From Chryseobacterium sp. UBA6632 (GTDB taxonomy: Bacteria; Bacteroidota; Bacteroidia; Flavobacteriales; Weeksellaceae), in assembly GCA_002455915.1 (NCBI GenBank), contig DKLU01000289.1, positions 1 to 6,773 of the forward strand: a stretch of DNA of 6,773 nt, read 5' to 3'. Below are positions 5,620-6,773 of this stretch, piece by piece; within the stretch, counting starts at the first letter, position 1, and each line of letters opens with the position of its first letter. Under the pieces are notes generated by a model. That model ran no database searches. It was not told the DNA's origin and saw nothing but the letters and a program-made list of their open reading frames with translations. A program made the position numbers and the translations under genes.

Positions 5620-6501
5620 TCAGTTTGATTTTTTCGCTTTAATCATTGCTTCCAGAGCATCCCACATTTCCTGGGGAATATCTTCCAGCATATTGAATTC
5701 TCCTGCACCCTGAAGCCATTCTCCGCCGTCGATGGTTACGACTTCACCATTCATATACGCAGAATAATCGGAAACCAGATAGGCGGCAAGATTTGCTAAT
5801 TCCTGATGCTCTCCTACTCTTCTCAACGGAACTCTTTTCTTCATATCGAATTTTTCCTGCAAATCTCCAGGAAGTAATCGGTCCCAAGCCCCTTTTGTAG
5901 GGAAAGGTCCCGGAGCAATCGCATTAAAACGGATTCCATATTTTGCCCACTCTACCGCAAGCGATCTTGTCATGGCTAAAACGCCTGCTTTTGCGCAAGC
6001 AGAAGGCACTACATACGCAGAGCCCGTCCATGAATAGGTAGTTACAATATTTAAAACCGTTCCCGGGGTTTTAGAATCGATCCAGTGTTTACCGATAGAA
6101 AGTGTACAATTTTTTGTTCCTTTTAAGACAATATCCAAAATAGAATCAAAAGCCGAGTGGGTTAATCTTTCGGTGGGAGAAATAAAATTTCCAGCGGCAT
6201 TATTCAATAAAATATCAATTCTACCAAATTCCTTTAAAGTGGCTTCTTTCATCGCTTCCACTTCATCCCAGTTTCTCACGTCACAGGCTACACAAAGTAC
6301 TTTTCCGCCTGTTTCATCTTCCAACTCTTTCGCTGTTCCCTGTAATTTTTCTAAATTTCTGGAAGTGATCACCACTTTTGCGCCTAATTGAAGGAAATAT
6401 TTGGTCATTGCTTTTCCCAGACCGCTTCCGCCGCCTGTAACAATCGCTACTTTATCTTTCAGAGCGTCTTCACGCAACATCGGTTGTGTATAAAGATTCA
6501 T
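5620..6501 (-). CDS. Short-chain dehydrogenase, mitochondrial-type 2,4-dienoyl-CoA reductase
   Basis: A 293-residue cytosolic Rossmann-fold oxidoreductase. Cofactor motifs: TGGGSGLG (22-29), Arg48 after strand 2 (favours NADPH), DV at 74-75 and NNAAGNF (100-106). The usual SDR YxxxK is absent. Instead, Tyr156 lies 15 residues before Lys171 within the stretch from TTYSW to SACAKAG, with Asn105 and Ser167 at the spacings known for the human mitochondrial 2,4-dienoyl-CoA reductase DECR1 (Asn148, Tyr199, Ser210, Lys214). The ISPTERL block, AIAPGP, ELANLAAYL and the C-terminal GAGEFNMLEDIPQEMWDAL also resemble that enzyme. The expected role is NADPH reduction of 2,4-dienoyl-CoA during beta-oxidation of unsaturated fatty acids. 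A related enoyl-CoA or broader SDR activity remains possible. The start at 6501 follows an A-rich leader typical of flavobacteria; Met8 is an alternative. Its stop abuts the inverted-repeat element. Confidence 0.88.
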   Translation of the reverse strand: MNLYTQPMLREDALKDKVAIVTGGGSGLGKAMTKYFLQLGAKVVITSRNLEKLQGTAKELEDETGGKVLCVACDVRNWDEVEAMKEATLKEFGRIDILLNNAAGNFISPTERLTHSAFDSILDIVLKGTKNCTLSIGKHWIDSKTPGTVLNIVTTYSWTGSAYVVPSACAKAGVLAMTRSLAVEWAKYGIRFNAIAPGPFPTKGAWDRLLPGDLQEKFDMKKRVPLRRVGEHQELANLAAYLVSDYSAYMNGEVVTIDGGEWLQGAGEFNMLEDIPQEMWDALEAMIKAKKSN

Positions 6502-6631
6502 ACGTTTTATTTTTTCTTAAAAATAATAAATATTGAATGGATTGTCTCTAAATTAATCTGATAAATAATGCAGCAAATAATTATTCATTGAATTTTATTT
6601 AATTTTATGCTCCGAAAAAATATAATTCTAT
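6502..6631. promoter_or_regulatory. AT-rich divergent intergenic region
   Basis: This gap separates the divergent dehydrogenase and GH92-like genes, so it must carry promoters for both. Only imperfect -7-like boxes are visible: minus-strand TATTTTTA at 6525-6518 and plus-strand TAATTTTA at 6600-6607, each lacking the final G of TAnnTTTG. Neither has a well-spaced TTG. No operator repeat or RNA structure was recognised. Confidence 0.25.
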
Positions 6632-6773
6632 ATGAAACGGTCAGGAACTTCTGTTTTACTATTTCTTCTATTTTTTAGTTTAAATCTTAAAGCTCAGCAA
6701 TTCGAAAAACTATATCAGTATGTCAACCCGTTGATCGGAACGGAAAAAATGGGACATACCTATCCCGAAGCCA
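6632..6773 (+). CDS. Secreted GH92-like alpha-mannosidase, N-terminus only (runs off window)
   Basis: Only the first 47 codons are present. Residues 1-22 form a Sec signal peptide (MKRSG start, LLFLLFFSLNL core, KAQQ cleavage region) with no lipobox Cys. Residues 30-47 read YVNPLIGTEKMGHTYPEA, which resembles the conserved N-terminal segment of glycoside hydrolase family 92 (VNPxIGT...GHTYPGA). That family contains calcium-dependent exo-alpha-mannosidases acting on glycans in the periplasm or outside the cell. The family usually has Gly where this protein has Glu46, as far as I recall. An ATG at 6607 is in another frame and gives no signal peptide, so 6632 is preferred. The catalytic domains lie beyond the window, so activity cannot be judged. 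Confidence 0.72.
   Translation, partial: MKRSGTSVLLFLLFFSLNLKAQQFEKLYQYVNPLIGTEKMGHTYPEA

Overview
The window looks like a chromosomal segment of a flavobacterium (Bacteroidota), most likely Chryseobacterium or a close relative. The evidence is the AT-rich coding style, the absence of Shine-Dalgarno sequences, TAnnTTTG-type promoter boxes, a carboxypeptidase-regulatory-domain/beta-barrel outer-membrane protein, and an RprX/RprY-like two-component pair. The genus is an inference from sequence style and remembered family resemblance; no search was run.

Layout: 1-89 is a gene-free edge that begins with a short GC-rich hairpin-prone patch. 90-2465 (minus) encodes an exported outer-membrane beta-barrel protein of the TonB-receptor-like type. 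It is transcribed divergently from a histidine kinase (2583-3902, plus), which overlaps an OmpR-family response regulator (3892-4578, plus) by 11 bases. The 117-bp divergent gap holds three direct GGTTAAYG repeats spaced exactly 11 bp apart, the usual architecture of an OmpR/PhoB-type operator, followed by a TATATTTG promoter box only five bases before the kinase ATG. The simplest reading is an autoregulated envelope-sensing module whose response regulator binds between its own operon and the outer-membrane protein gene.

The regulator ends three bases from the convergent stop of a secreted endonuclease/exonuclease/phosphatase-family hydrolase (4582-5415, minus). A 204-bp gap follows, holding a rho-independent terminator (for minus-strand transcription arriving from the right), a possible promoter for the hydrolase, and a roughly 124-bp inverted-repeat element. 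The arms of that element are built from degenerate ATGGAAG heptads, and it abuts the next stop codon.

5620-6501 (minus) encodes a short-chain dehydrogenase with the signature of mitochondrial-type 2,4-dienoyl-CoA reductase. After an AT-rich divergent gap, 6632-6773 (plus) is the truncated start of a secreted protein whose N-terminus resembles GH92 alpha-mannosidases.

No complete new defence or mobile system is visible. The items most worth following are the 11-bp-phased operator with its possibly leaderless kinase transcript, and the heptad-armed inverted repeat.
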